This document shows, in pieces, positions 40,258 to 48,669 of a stretch of DNA of 64,000 bases. The stretch comes from Hyphomicrobiales bacterium (GTDB lineage: Bacteria; Pseudomonadota; Alphaproteobacteria; Rhizobiales; Rhizobiaceae), in NCBI GenBank assembly GCA_026400435.1, contig JAPLOZ010000059.1:1-64000 (forward strand), given 5' to 3'. The position numbers and the translations under genes are program-made. Numbering within the stretch: the stretch's first letter is position 1; each line of letters begins with the position of its first letter. The notes under the pieces were generated by a model that saw only the letters and a list, made by a program, of their open reading frames with translations, ran no database searches and was not told where the DNA came from.

Positions 40258-40647
40258 ATGAACCAGGGGATCATCATCCGCGAGGCGCATTTCCCCGGTC
40301 GTGCGCCGGTGGATGCCTACGGCAACGGTGGTTTCCGGTTCGCGGACATGTCGCATCGCGGGTCGATCCTGTGTCTCCCCTCCGGCATCCATGGCTGGGA
40401 GCCGGGCGATCCTGCAGCACTCGTCCAAGGCGATTTCGAGCGCGTGTTCCAGCAGTCCGGACGGATCGAGATATTGCTGGTCGGCACGGGAAGCGCGTTG
40501 AAGCCGCTGCCGCCTCGACTGCGCCAGGCATTCCGTGACGCCGGTATCTCCGCCGACCCGATGTCGACCGGCGCCGCCGTGCGCACCTACAACGTCCTGC
40601 TGGCCGAGGACCGCGCCGTGGCGGCCGCCTTTGTCGCCGTCGACTGA
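40258..40647 (+). CDS. Mth938-like domain protein (DUF498)
   Basis: A 129-residue protein: HFPGRAPVDAYGNGGFRFADMSHRGSILCLPSGIHGW, IEILLVGTGSALKPLPP and STGAAVRTYNVLLAEDRAVAAAFVAV match the Mth938/NDUFAF3-like family. The mitochondrial homologue NDUFAF3 assists complex I assembly. The next gene is also NDUFAF6-like, a telling neighbourhood. It starts six bases after secDF. Confidence 0.88.
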   Translation: MNQGIIIREAHFPGRAPVDAYGNGGFRFADMSHRGSILCLPSGIHGWEPGDPAALVQGDFERVFQQSGRIEILLVGTGSALKPLPPRLRQAFRDAGISADPMSTGAAVRTYNVLLAEDRAVAAAFVAVD

Positions 40648-41479
40648 AAGCCAGCCGCTGCTGGACCTGGTGCGGGCGGCAGACCGCGACCGCTACGTCT
40701 CCGTGCTGTACGCCCCGCAGGACAGGCGCGCCGACCTCCTGGCGCTCGATGCCTTCGACGCCGAAATCAGCGCAATACGCGACCGCGTCAGCGAGGCGCT
40801 GCCGGGCGAGATAAGGTTGCAGTGGTGGCGCGACGTGATCGCCGCGAACGAGGCCGGCGCTGGCGCCGGACATCCCGTGGCGGAAGCGTTGCTTGACGCC
40901 ATCCGGCGCAACAACCTGCCGCGCGAGACCTTCCAGAACTATCTCGACGCCAGGATTTTCGATCTCTACGACGATCCGATGCCGACGCGCGGCGACCTTG
41001 AGGGATATTGCGGCGAGACGTCGGCGGCGATCGTCCAGCTTTCGGCGATCGTGCTCGACCCCAAGGCCGCGGCGCGGACCGCCGGCATGGCAGGCCACGC
41101 TGGCTGCGCGCTGGGTATCGTTCGCCTGCTCGGAAAGCTGGGGCAGCATCGCCGTCGCGGGCAGTGCTTCGTTCCCAAGGATATTCTTTCCGCTGCCGGC
41201 ACGACGCCGCAGGAATTCGTCGCCGGCGGCGGCCCGAACGCGGCGCGCGCGGTGGCGGCCATGATCGCGCTGGCCCGCGAACATCTTTCCGCATTCGAGC
41301 AGAGCGCTGCCGGCCTGCCTGCAACCGCGCGCGCCGCGTTCCTGCCTGTCGCAACGACGGGCGCAATCCTGTCGAAGATGGCTGGCCGCGAGGAGGAACT
41401 CTTGACGGCAAGCCTGGACATTGCGGCATGGCGCAAGCACTGGCTGATCTTCAGGAGAGCGGCCAAAGGGTGGCCGTGA
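40631..41479 (+). CDS. Squalene/phytoene synthase family protein, NDUFAF6-like
   Basis: About 282 residues from TTG 40631, which overlaps the Mth938-like gene by 17 bases; no ATG fits the N-terminus RAADRDRYVSVLYAP. The fold landmarks are LDAFDAEISAIRD, GEIRLQWWRD and GHAGCALGIVRLLGKL. The Asp-rich DxxxD motifs needed for prenyl diphosphate chemistry are missing (DAFDAEI; GKLGQHRRRG), as in the complex I factor NDUFAF6. A non-catalytic assembly role is therefore more likely than carotenoid synthesis. Confidence 0.78.
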   Translation: MSPSTESQPLLDLVRAADRDRYVSVLYAPQDRRADLLALDAFDAEISAIRDRVSEALPGEIRLQWWRDVIAANEAGAGAGHPVAEALLDAIRRNNLPRETFQNYLDARIFDLYDDPMPTRGDLEGYCGETSAAIVQLSAIVLDPKAAARTAGMAGHAGCALGIVRLLGKLGQHRRRGQCFVPKDILSAAGTTPQEFVAGGGPNAARAVAAMIALAREHLSAFEQSAAGLPATARAAFLPVATTGAILSKMAGREEELLTASLDIAAWRKHWLIFRRAAKGWP

Positions 41480-41494
41480 CGCAGGATAGACGGA

Positions 41495-42919
41495 CTACTC
41501 CGCCGCCTCGGCCCTTGCCAACAGGCCGAGCCACTCGCGGCAGTCGGCAACAGCGCGGGAAGTGACCGCGCGCCGCCTGGCGGCCGTTTTATCCTTGCCC
41601 CGGAATCGACCCTCGAAACCCTCAGGCCGCAGGTTCGTGCCGGGCTCCAGCGGTGGAAACAGGCCGAAATTGATGTTCATGGGCTGGAACGACCGCTTGC
41701 CCGGTTCGTCGTCCGAGACGAGGTGACCGCCGGTGATGTGGCCAAGCAATGAGCCCAGAGCGGTTGTGGGCGGAGGCAGGCGGACAGGCATGCCGTTCCG
41801 CTCGCCCGCTGCGAAACGGCCTGCGAGAAGTCCGATCGCTGCGCTTTCCACGTAGCCCTCGCAGCCTGTGATCTGGCCGGCGAAGCGCAGGCCCGTGCGG
41901 CTCTTCAACTGGAGCGACCCGTCGAGCAGGGTGGGCGAGTTGATGTAGGTGTTTCGGTGCAGCCCGCCCAGCCGCGCGAACTCCGCGTTCTCCAAGCCCG
42001 GGATGGCGCGGAACACGCGCACCTGTTCGCCATGCTTGAGCTTCGTCTGGAAGCCGACCATGTTGTAGAGCGTTCCGAGCGCGTTGTCCTGACGAAGCTG
42101 GACGACCGCGTAGGCCTTGACCGCGGGGTTGTGCGCGTTGGTCAGCCCCATCGGTTTCATGGGTCCGTGCCGCAGCGTTTCGGCGCCGCGCTCGGCCATC
42201 ACCTCGATGGGCAGGCAGCCGTCGAAATAGGGCGTGCCTTCCCACTGCTTGAATTCGGTCTTGCCGCCGTCCAGCAGCGCCTGGACAAAGGCCTCGTACT
42301 GGGTCTTGTCCATCGGGCAGTTGATATAGTCCTTGCCGGTGCCGCCGGGACCAATCTTGTCGTAGCGCGACTGAAACCAGCAGACATCCATGTCGATCGT
42401 GTCGAAATGCACGATCGGCGCGATGGCGTCGAAGAAGGCGAGTGCGTCGGCGCCGGTTTCCTTGGCGATCGCATCGGCGAGCGACGGCGCGGTCAGCGGC
42501 CCGGTGGCGATGATGGCCTGATCCCAGTCGGCCGGCGGCAGGCCGCAAACCTCCTCGCGCACGATCTCGATCATCGGGTGCGCTTCAAGCCTTGCGGTAA
42601 CGGCCGACGAGAAACCGTCGCGGTCGACGGCAAGGGCGCCGCCGGCGGGCACCTGGTTGGCGTCGCCGCAGGCCATGATCAGTGAGCCGGCAAGCCGCAT
42701 TTCGGCGTGCAGGAGCCCAACCGCGTTGTTCTCGGCGTCGTCCGAGCGAAACGAATTGGAGCAGACGAGTTCGGCCAGTCCGTCGCTCTTGTGGGCGTCG
42801 GTGACGCGCACCGGACGCATTTCATGCAGGATAACCGGGACGCCTGCCTCGGCCGCCTGCCAGGCGGCTTCAGAGCCGGCGAGGCCGCCGCCAACGATAT
42901 GGATGGGCTTCTTGTTCAT
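41495..42919 (-). CDS. trmFO: tRNA (uracil-54-C5) methyltransferase TrmFO (folate-dependent)
   Basis: The 474-residue flavoprotein has the FAD loop [20 protein letters not shown], then [33 protein letters not shown], and [21 protein letters not shown] near the end. It makes T54 in tRNA using methylene-THF and FAD. ATG 42919 is the family start. Presence of TrmFO instead of TrmA fits Alphaproteobacteria. Confidence 0.96.
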   Translation of the reverse strand: MNKKPIHIVGGGLAGSEAAWQAAEAGVPVILHEMRPVRVTDAHKSDGLAELVCSNSFRSDDAENNAVGLLHAEMRLAGSLIMACGDANQVPAGGALAVDRDGFSSAVTARLEAHPMIEIVREEVCGLPPADWDQAIIATGPLTAPSLADAIAKETGADALAFFDAIAPIVHFDTIDMDVCWFQSRYDKIGPGGTGKDYINCPMDKTQYEAFVQALLDGGKTEFKQWEGTPYFDGCLPIEVMAERGAETLRHGPMKPMGLTNAHNPAVKAYAVVQLRQDNALGTLYNMVGFQTKLKHGEQVRVFRAIPGLENAEFARLGGLHRNTYINSPTLLDGSLQLKSRTGLRFAGQITGCEGYVESAAIGLLAGRFAAGERNGMPVRLPPPTTALGSLLGHITGGHLVSDDEPGKRSFQPMNINFGLFPPLEPGTNLRPEGFEGRFRGKDKTAARRRAVTSRAVADCREWLGLLARAEAAE

Positions 42920-42966
42920 AGCGCGTCGCAATAATGCCTTGACCCGTCCAATGCAAATGCAGACGA

Positions 42967-43611
42967 ATGCGCGTTATGAAGTTGACTAAGAATCGGCCGG
43001 CCCCAGGTACCAGTCGGCGGGCGGCAAAACTCCCGGCGCTCCTGGTGGCTTTCGCCGCCGCATTCAATGGTTCCCTCGCCGAGGCGGCAGTCGCGGCCGG
43101 CACGCCCAAGACGATCCAGGTCTGTCATGGTTACGGCTGCAAGTTTCACTCGAGCCTGGTGCTGACGGCGTCGGACGGCGCGCGGTTCCGTTCGATCATG
43201 TCGGCCGGAGCGGGCTCGCCGGAGGCAGAACGGGCCGCACTCTCACGCGCGGTTCGCTACTACGAGGAAAGAACCTTCGCTGCCACCGGTTTCCGCGACC
43301 TTCCCAAGACGCAGATCGGCAAGCCTGAGCGCGGCCAGATGGACTGTATCGACGAGTCCACCAACACCCGCGCGCTTCTGCTCTATCTCGCCGAGCGTGG
43401 TCTGCTCAGGCATCACAAGGTCGAGCACAACGTCAGCCGGGGCTTTTTCCTCGACAAGCGCTACCCTCACTTCACGGCGGTGATCAGCGATCCCGCGGGC
43501 GTCGAATGGGTGGTGGACTCCTGGTACAAGCCGATGGGCGGCGCGCCGGACATCATGCCCCTGGGGCAATGGAAGCTTCGGGGCCAGTACGACAGCGAGC
43601 CGCTGAACTAG
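42967..43611 (+). CDS. Secreted protein, possible transglutaminase-like cysteine hydrolase
   Basis: The 214-residue precursor has a basic head and a hydrophobic segment ([19 protein letters not shown]) that reads as a signal peptide. The mature part contains [31 protein letters not shown] and WVVDSW: a Cys, His and Asp in the order and spacing of transglutaminase-like or BTLCP enzymes. This assignment is inference. Two further cysteines occur in VCHGYGCKF. It is conserved in rhizobia as an unknown. Confidence 0.7.
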   Translation: MRVMKLTKNRPAPGTSRRAAKLPALLVAFAAAFNGSLAEAAVAAGTPKTIQVCHGYGCKFHSSLVLTASDGARFRSIMSAGAGSPEAERAALSRAVRYYEERTFAATGFRDLPKTQIGKPERGQMDCIDESTNTRALLLYLAERGLLRHHKVEHNVSRGFFLDKRYPHFTAVISDPAGVEWVVDSWYKPMGGAPDIMPLGQWKLRGQYDSEPLN

Positions 43612-43656
43612 CGCGATCTAGCTTGAACGCTTTAGCTGGCGGCTATCGGCGCAGTC

Positions 43657-44277
43657 TCAGAACAGCCAGAAAAGAATGGGAATTGTGCCGGACTCGTGGC
43701 CCTCCTCGATGACCTCTAGCAATGGAATCGCGGCCAGGAAGACAAGGCCGTCGACAAACGCGACGCGAAGCTTTCCGGTCTGGAACGTTACTTCCAAGTC
43801 GTCGCGGTAGAGCGACGGATTGGGCAAAAAGCGCGGAACCCGCTGCAGATAGGAAAGATACTCTCCGCCCAGCGTGGCGGACAGGAATCGTTCCTCGCGG
43901 CGAGCCACGAGGTGAAAGGCTGCCGCACACATCAGCATGGACAAGCAGGCGACAACGTAGCTGCCCGTCTGAGCCCCCACGCCGGCCGCCGCAATCGAGG
44001 AAAAGAGATAGAGCGGGTTGCGGGTGATGGAGTAGGGTCCTGTCGACACGACCTCGGCCGACTTGCGCCCGCCGATGTAAAGCGTCGCCCAGAGCCGCCC
44101 GCCGATCCCGACAAGGATAAGCACAAGACCAAGCGTCTCGATGTATTCATGCGTCAACTCATCATGAATCGATCCTACGAAGACCAACGCCGCGAAGGCG
44201 ATCACGATGATGATTGCAAGAATGGCGCGGCGGCCCGCCTGATATCGAGCCAAGGCGTCTGCGTCTCCGGAATTCAC
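43657..44277 (-). CDS. Isoprenylcysteine methyltransferase family membrane protein
   Basis: The track opens at a TTG inside the terminator T run of the RNA array (44382). GTG 44277, with GGAGG five bases before, is more credible and leaves 206 residues. Helices cover AILAIIIVIAFAALVFVG, YIETLGLVLILVGIGGRLW and later segments. The ICMT/PEMT hallmark is STGPYSITRNPLYLFSSIAAAG followed by REERFL. It methylates an unknown small or lipid substrate in the membrane. Confidence 0.78.
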   Translation of the reverse strand: MNSGDADALARYQAGRRAILAIIIVIAFAALVFVGSIHDELTHEYIETLGLVLILVGIGGRLWATLYIGGRKSAEVVSTGPYSITRNPLYLFSSIAAAGVGAQTGSYVVACLSMLMCAAAFHLVARREERFLSATLGGEYLSYLQRVPRFLPNPSLYRDDLEVTFQTGKLRVAFVDGLVFLAAIPLLEVIEEGHESGTIPILFWLF

Positions 44278-44381
44278 CAGCCCCTCCACGGCATCGTCCG
44301 AGTTATTGCGGACGACGCTGTTGAGCAACCTAGGCAATTCTAGGGCGAGCCGCTGAACTGGACTTTCACAGCCAGTTCCCA

Positions 44382-44507
44382 AAAAGACAACACCCGCCGG
44401 GGGAGGAGATCCGGCGGGTGTCGTTTTTGTGGACGGTTCCCCGGGAGGAGGTGAGGAACCGGCCTATCCGTCATTGCCGGGGAGGAGGTCGGCTTTGACG
44501 AAATTCC
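44382..44507 (-). ncRNA. Cuckoo-type RNA, module B: three hairpins with CTCCTCCC loops
   Basis: On the minus strand: GGAATTT, then stem CGTCAAAGCCG/CGGCAATGACG around ACCTCCTCCC (44469-44500); stem CGGTTCCTC/GGGGAACCG around ACCTCCTCCC (44434-44461); the spacer TCCACAAAAACG; and stem ACACCCGCCGG/CCGGCGGGTGT around ATCTCCTCCC (44390-44421), ending TGTCTTTTT, a proper terminator. The stems vary, with the wobble pair kept, while the loops stay constant. This matches the CCUCCUCCC-loop (cuckoo, CcsR) RNAs known downstream of DUF1127 genes in Rhodobacter. Confidence 0.85.
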
Positions 44508-44541
44508 TTTCGCCATTTTGAACAGGGGCGAAACCTTGGTT

Positions 44542-44663
44542 TGACAGCGCCCGCCGGGGGAGGAGGTCCGGCGGGCGCCGTTTTTGTGGACGATCCTCGG
44601 GAGGAGGTGAAGATCGGCCGTATCCCACAGGGTCTGGGAGGAGGTAGACCCTGGCGGAATTCC
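44542..44663 (-). ncRNA. Cuckoo-type RNA, module A: three hairpins with CTCCTCCC loops
   Basis: Directly after the DUF1127 stop codon the minus strand reads GGAATTCCGC, stem CAGGGTCT/AGACCCTG around ACCTCCTCCC (44628-44653), stem CGATCTTC/GAGGATCG with the same loop (44591-44616), spacer TCCACAAAAACG, and the GC-rich stem GCGCCCGCCGG/CCGGCGGGCGC with the same loop (44547-44578), then TGTCAA. It is a tandem paralogue of module B. The loops resemble the anti-Shine-Dalgarno end of 16S rRNA and could bind ribosome-binding sites. It is probably processed from the DUF1127 transcript. Confidence 0.87.
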
Positions 44664-44804
44664 TTAGATGGCCTTGCGAGCCACTTCGCGGATGTCGCGA
44701 CGGGCAATGCCAAGGTCTTGAAGTTCGCGGTTCGTCAAACCGTTCAGCTCGGACACGGTGTCCCGGTACAAGCGCCAGTTGCGATAATTGCGGATCAGGT
44801 TCAT
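44664..44804 (-). CDS. DUF1127 small protein
   Basis: A 46-residue basic protein, MNLIRNYRNWRLYRDTVSEL followed by NGLTNRELQDLGIARRDI, the DUF1127 (YjiS-like) core. It is too short for a separate line in the track, where a longer frame opens at 44915. GAGAAG sits just ahead of the ATG. In Rhodobacter the comparable protein CcaF1 is an RNA-binding factor that influences maturation of the CcsR RNAs encoded just downstream. The same arrangement is seen here, so a like role is inferred. Confidence 0.9.
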   Translation of the reverse strand: MNLIRNYRNWRLYRDTVSELNGLTNRELQDLGIARRDIREVARKAI

Positions 44805-44897
44805 CGTCTTCTCAATTCGTCTTTGGTTCGTTCTCTTCGGTACACGCAGAAGGTATGTCCGGTTGGGGGGTTTTAAAACCGCTTTTGGTGCATGGCA

Positions 44898-44918
44898 GCA
44901 TTGCAAATTGTGCAATGC
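44898..44918. promoter_or_regulatory. Perfect inverted repeat between DUF1127 and DUF2157 genes
   Basis: GCATTGCA and TGCAATGC flank a five-base spacer (AATTG), giving an 8-bp perfect dyad 94 bases before the DUF1127 start and 119 bases before DUF2157, in an AT-rich divergent gap. It looks like an operator for a dimeric regulator. No known box is claimed. Confidence 0.5.
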
Positions 44919-45036
44919 AGCATGAAACGATTGTAGAGGTCGGCCATAAATCGGGCGAAATCGTCCGAAAGGGTAGCGTTTGCAACGGCTTGGGGCCGTT
45001 TGTCGGCTACTGAATCATCGGCCGCTGGGGGGAGCC

Positions 45037-46152
45037 ATGGCCAGCTATTCGTCACGTGTGCGCGCCGACGCTGCCCGCTGGGTGGCGCTGGGTCTGGTCG
45101 AACCGAAAGTCGCCGAAGCCATCGTGGCCGATGTCGACGCGCGTGACCGCCGCTCGCTGAGCTTCGGGTCGATACTCGCCATCATGGCCGCGCTTCTCTT
45201 CGGGGCCGCCATCCTGCTGTTCGTTGCCTCGAACTGGGAAGCGATCCCGCGCCTCGCCAGGGTCGGCGCGCTGTTTTCCGTCATCTTCGCCGGATATGTC
45301 GGCGGCGCCGCGCTGAAACTGGTCGACCATGGCGCACTGGCCGAGGCTCTCTGGCTGATCGCCGCAGCCGCATTCGGCGGATCCATCGCGCTGATCGGGC
45401 AGATGTACCATCTGTCAGGCGACGAGACGCAGGCGATCCTTGTGTGGTGCGCCGGCACGACAATCGCCGCGGCGGCGCTTCGCTCGGGTCCGCTGACGAT
45501 GGCCGCGGCAGCGCTCGGCGCCGCCTGGCTTTTCTTCGTGGGCGTAAGTTTCTGGCGCAGCGCGCCGTTCCCGCACGCCTACATCGCCCTTGCCGCTGTC
45601 ATCTGGCTCGTCTCCTACTGGACGCGAAGTGCCGCCGCGCGCCACCTCCTGCTGCTGTCGCTGGTTTTTTACGGCACGCTGCTGGCCGCCGATACGCAGA
45701 TCACCCGCGTCGCGCCGGTGCTCGCTGCGGTGTCCGCTTTGCTGTTCGGGCTTGCCGTCGCGATGCCGGCGGCCGTCGACAGGATCGCGCGGATCGACGG
45801 CCTGCTGCCCGTGCATGCGCTGATCGGTTTCCTGACCGGCATCATGATGACGCAGATCGATATCGGCGACAGTGCGGATACAGGCTTCGCGGTGGCGGCG
45901 GCGATCGCGCTTGCCGGAATAGTTGCCGCCGTGGTGCTGGCGGGCCGCGAGAGCCGGGGTCTGCGGTGGATCGCCTACACCGGGTTCGCGATCGAACTGT
46001 GCCTGATCTATGCGGTGATGGTCCAGGACATGCTCGGGACCGCCGGCTTCTTCCTTGCAGCGGGCGTCATCCTCGGCCTGCTCGCATTTGCCATCATCCG
46101 CATCGAAAAAAGGATGAAAGCCCCACGCCTTCCCCAGGGAGCAACCGCATGA
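45037..46152 (+). CDS. DUF2157 membrane protein
   Basis: A 371-residue protein with a short soluble head (ARWVALGLVEPKVAEAIVADV) followed by about ten hydrophobic helices, such as ILAIMAALLFGAAILLFVASNWE, which includes the conserved SNW turn of DUF2157. ATG 45037 follows GGGGGGAG. It overlaps the next gene by four bases. The two are a recurrent pair in Proteobacteria and presumably act together in the inner membrane. Confidence 0.9.
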   Translation: MASYSSRVRADAARWVALGLVEPKVAEAIVADVDARDRRSLSFGSILAIMAALLFGAAILLFVASNWEAIPRLARVGALFSVIFAGYVGGAALKLVDHGALAEALWLIAAAAFGGSIALIGQMYHLSGDETQAILVWCAGTTIAAAALRSGPLTMAAAALGAAWLFFVGVSFWRSAPFPHAYIALAAVIWLVSYWTRSAAARHLLLLSLVFYGTLLAADTQITRVAPVLAAVSALLFGLAVAMPAAVDRIARIDGLLPVHALIGFLTGIMMTQIDIGDSADTGFAVAAAIALAGIVAAVVLAGRESRGLRWIAYTGFAIELCLIYAVMVQDMLGTAGFFLAAGVILGLLAFAIIRIEKRMKAPRLPQGATA

Positions 46153-46727
46153 ACGGCAAGAAGCTCGTCATGGTGGCTGTCGTTCTCGCCGCGGCCCAGA
46201 TCGCATTCCTGTCCTGGATGATCGCCGGCCGCGCCGCGATCCTGCGCGACGGACGCGACGTGCTGCTCAAGGTCGAGCCGATCGACCCCCGCGATCTGCT
46301 GCGCGGCGACTATGTCCAGCTGAACTACGAGATCAGGAACATTCCGGTGAAGATCGTCGCCGACGCGCCGGCCGGGGAATTCGTCACCGCGGACGGGCCG
46401 ATCTTCGTTCGCCTAGGCAAGGATGCCGACGGATACTGGCGCCCGCGGTCGGCATCGTTCGGCCAGCCGGGCGAGGGGCCGGCAAGCGGCGAAGTCGACA
46501 TTCGCGGCACCGTGTCGGGCGGCTGGACGCTTGGCCCGGACGCTTCCCTCAGCGTCGACTACGACATTGATCGGTACTACGTGCCGGAAGGCGAGGGTCG
46601 AGACATCGAGGGCGACATGCGCGAGCGGCCATTCGGCATCCTGGCTGCCGTGGGCGCCGATGGCGTGCCGCAGATCAAGGCGTTGATGGATGGCGACAGG
46701 AAGCTCTATGAAGAGCCGCTCTATTGA
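46149..46727 (+). CDS. GDYXXLXY domain protein
   Basis: The 192-residue protein has an N-terminal anchor (VMVAVVLAAAQIAFLSWMI) and the naming motif RGDYVQLNYEI near residue 55, plus RYYVPEGEGRDIEGDM near the end. The family is the standard partner of DUF2157 proteins. It likely sits in the periplasm, anchored to the inner membrane. The start overlaps the DUF2157 stop. Confidence 0.92.
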   Translation: MNGKKLVMVAVVLAAAQIAFLSWMIAGRAAILRDGRDVLLKVEPIDPRDLLRGDYVQLNYEIRNIPVKIVADAPAGEFVTADGPIFVRLGKDADGYWRPRSASFGQPGEGPASGEVDIRGTVSGGWTLGPDASLSVDYDIDRYYVPEGEGRDIEGDMRERPFGILAAVGADGVPQIKALMDGDRKLYEEPLY

Positions 46728-46830
46728 GGGAAACGGTGACACATGTGACGCCGCCGCAAACGGCGATGGCCGGGACTCCATCGCGCGCCCTGCCTGTGCT
46801 ATTGTCCGGCTAAACGTGGGAGACCTGAAA

Positions 46831-47013
46831 ATGCGATTCTTGCCTGTTGTCACTCTGCTGCCGCTCGTGTTGCTGGCAGCCTGCCAGAACACCGGACAGA
46901 CGGGCGCATCTCCCACAGCGGTTTCACGTCAATGCCCGCCCAGGATGCGCGATGCCGGACAGTGCAACTCCGGGACGATCTACTCGTTCCCCGAACTGTC
47001 CAACATCCGGTAA
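46831..47013 (+). CDS. Small lipoprotein
   Basis: A 60-residue precursor: MRFLPVVTLLPLVLLAACQN has a lipobox LLAAC, leaving a 43-residue lipid-anchored peptide with two cysteines (QCPPRMRDAGQC). GTGGGAG lies upstream of ATG 46831. The longer frame in the track is read-through. Function unknown. Confidence 0.72.
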   Translation: MRFLPVVTLLPLVLLAACQNTGQTGASPTAVSRQCPPRMRDAGQCNSGTIYSFPELSNIR

Positions 47014-47025
47014 CCGCGGCGCGCC

Positions 47026-47613
47026 TCAGGGAGGCGTCAGCGTTTCAAGCTTGAGATGCTGGATCAGCATGATCGTCTTGGCGTCGACGATGCGACCGTC
47101 GCCGATCGCGGCAAAGGCCTGGTCCAGCGTCATTTCCAGCACCTCGATGTCTTCCCCTTCCTCGACCGCGCCGCCGCCCAATGAGATACGGTCGGCGGGC
47201 GTGTAGTCGGCAAGGAAGAATGTCAGCCGCTCGGTGACGCTGCCCGGGCTCATATAGGGCGCGTAGAGACGCCGGACGGCGCGCAGCCGGTAGCCGAGTT
47301 CCTCTTCGGCCTCCTTGCGGATCGCGGTCTCTGGGTCATTTTCGTCAAGGAGACCGGCGCAGGCCTCGATCAGCGGCTCATGATGGCCGGTTACATAGGC
47401 CGGATAGCGGAACTGCCTGACCAGAAGCACCGTCGCGCGCTGCCGGTCGAAAGGCAGAATTGCCGCGCCGTCGCCGCGATCGTACGTCTGGCGTATCTGG
47501 GTCTCCCAGGTGCCGTCGTTGCGCCGATAGTCAAAGGTCGTCTTGGTCACCCTTGCCCAGTCATCGGACAGGATTTCCACTGACTTGATACGGATTCGAT
47601 CCTGCACGCGCAT
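47026..47613 (-). CDS. NUDIX hydrolase (NudK/ADP-ribose pyrophosphatase-like)
   Basis: About 195 residues from ATG 47613. The Nudix box is degenerate but clear: GLLDENDPETAIRKEAEEELGYRL (GX5EX7REUXEE). The upstream RQFRYPAY and ACAG, and the downstream LYAPYMSPGSVTERLTFFLADY, match the GDP-mannose/ADP-ribose pyrophosphatase group. It should hydrolyse a nucleoside diphosphate sugar. The first 42 residues of the track ORF are non-coding-like. Confidence 0.9.
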   Translation of the reverse strand: MRVQDRIRIKSVEILSDDWARVTKTTFDYRRNDGTWETQIRQTYDRGDGAAILPFDRQRATVLLVRQFRYPAYVTGHHEPLIEACAGLLDENDPETAIRKEAEEELGYRLRAVRRLYAPYMSPGSVTERLTFFLADYTPADRISLGGGAVEEGEDIEVLEMTLDQAFAAIGDGRIVDAKTIMLIQHLKLETLTPP

Positions 47614-47783
47614 TCTCCGTTTGAGGCCGGCGCATAGCGGCGAACGTCGCCCCGTGCAAGGAAGTTCGCGACGGCTGCGCGGGCGATCGGCGGCACCTTG
47701 CGCCTTGCGGGGGTTGAACCCGCGGCGATCCGGTGCCAAATCTGACCGGAAACATCGGTTTTGCGCGTAAGGGCGTTGGCTTC

Positions 47784-48611
47784 ATGATCACCTATCTCGA
47801 CGCTGCAGTGGCGCCACTTCGCAACACGGGCCAGATCCGGCTCTATGGGCCGGACGCATTCGAGGGCATGCGCAAGGCCTGCGCGATAACGTCTGCGTGC
47901 CTTGACGAACTGGCCGCGCAAGTCGAGCCGGGACTGACGACCGAGGCGATCGACCGCTTCGTGTTCGAATTCGGCATGGACCATGGCGCGATGCCAGCGA
48001 CGCTCAACTACCGCGGCTATACCAAGTCTTCGTGCACCTCGATCAACCACGTCGTTTGCCACGGCATTCCCGACGACAAGCCGCTGCGGGAAGGCGACAT
48101 CGTCAACATCGACGTGACCTACATCCTCGACGGCTGGCATGGCGATTCCAGCCGCATGTACCCCGTCGGCCAGATCAAGCGGGCGGCCGAACGGTTGCTC
48201 GAGGTGACCCATGAATGCCTGATGCGGGGCGTCGCTGCTGTCCGGCCGGGCGTCCGGACCGGCGCGATCGGTGCGGCAATCCAGGCCTATGCCGAGGCCG
48301 AGCGCTGCTCGGTCGTGCGCGACTTCTGCGGCCACGGCGTCGGCCAGCTCTTTCACGACGCGCCCAACATCCTGCACTACGGCAACGCGGGCGAGGGCGT
48401 CGAGATGCGTGAAGGCATGATCTTCACCATTGAGCCGATGATCAATCTGGGACGTCCGCACGTGAAGGTTCTCTCGGACGGCTGGACCGCCGTGACGCGC
48501 GACCGCTCCCTTTCGGCGCAGTACGAACACACCGTCGGCGTGACCGCCACAGGCTGCGAAATCTTCACACTGTCGCCGAAAGGGCTCGACCGGCCCGGCC
48601 TGCCTTCGTAA
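47784..48611 (+). CDS. map: Type I methionine aminopeptidase
   Basis: The 275-residue enzyme has all M24 metal ligands: [19 protein letters not shown] (two Asp), [11 protein letters not shown] (His), MIFTIEPMI (Glu) and QYEHTVGVT (Glu). [14 protein letters not shown] is also typical. It removes the initiator methionine during translation. map-radC is a common neighbourhood in rhizobia, preserved here except for the insertion in radC. Confidence 0.95.
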   Translation: MITYLDAAVAPLRNTGQIRLYGPDAFEGMRKACAITSACLDELAAQVEPGLTTEAIDRFVFEFGMDHGAMPATLNYRGYTKSSCTSINHVVCHGIPDDKPLREGDIVNIDVTYILDGWHGDSSRMYPVGQIKRAAERLLEVTHECLMRGVAAVRPGVRTGAIGAAIQAYAEAERCSVVRDFCGHGVGQLFHDAPNILHYGNAGEGVEMREGMIFTIEPMINLGRPHVKVLSDGWTAVTRDRSLSAQYEHTVGVTATGCEIFTLSPKGLDRPGLPS

Positions 48612-48669
48612 TACTTGCCGGAACGGCGGAATTATTTGCGCCGTACTTTGGTCGGGGCGTAGGCTGGTC

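Noticed and set aside
38639-40258. 539-aa minus-strand ORF opposite secDF
   Set aside because: Asp/Arg/His-rich shadow with no recognisable domain. The opposing 53071, 58303, 19185 and 17474 long ORFs were rejected for the same reason.
43657-44382. TTG 44382 as start of the isoprenylcysteine methyltransferase-like gene
   Set aside because: It lies inside the T run of the RNA-array terminator; GTG 44277 has a proper GGAGG site and begins near the first helix.
44390-44653. CRISPR-like array suggested by regular GGGAGGAGGT repeats
   Set aside because: The repeats are only ten bases, each is the loop of its own hairpin, and the intervals are paired stems rather than unique spacers of equal length. 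There are no cas genes.
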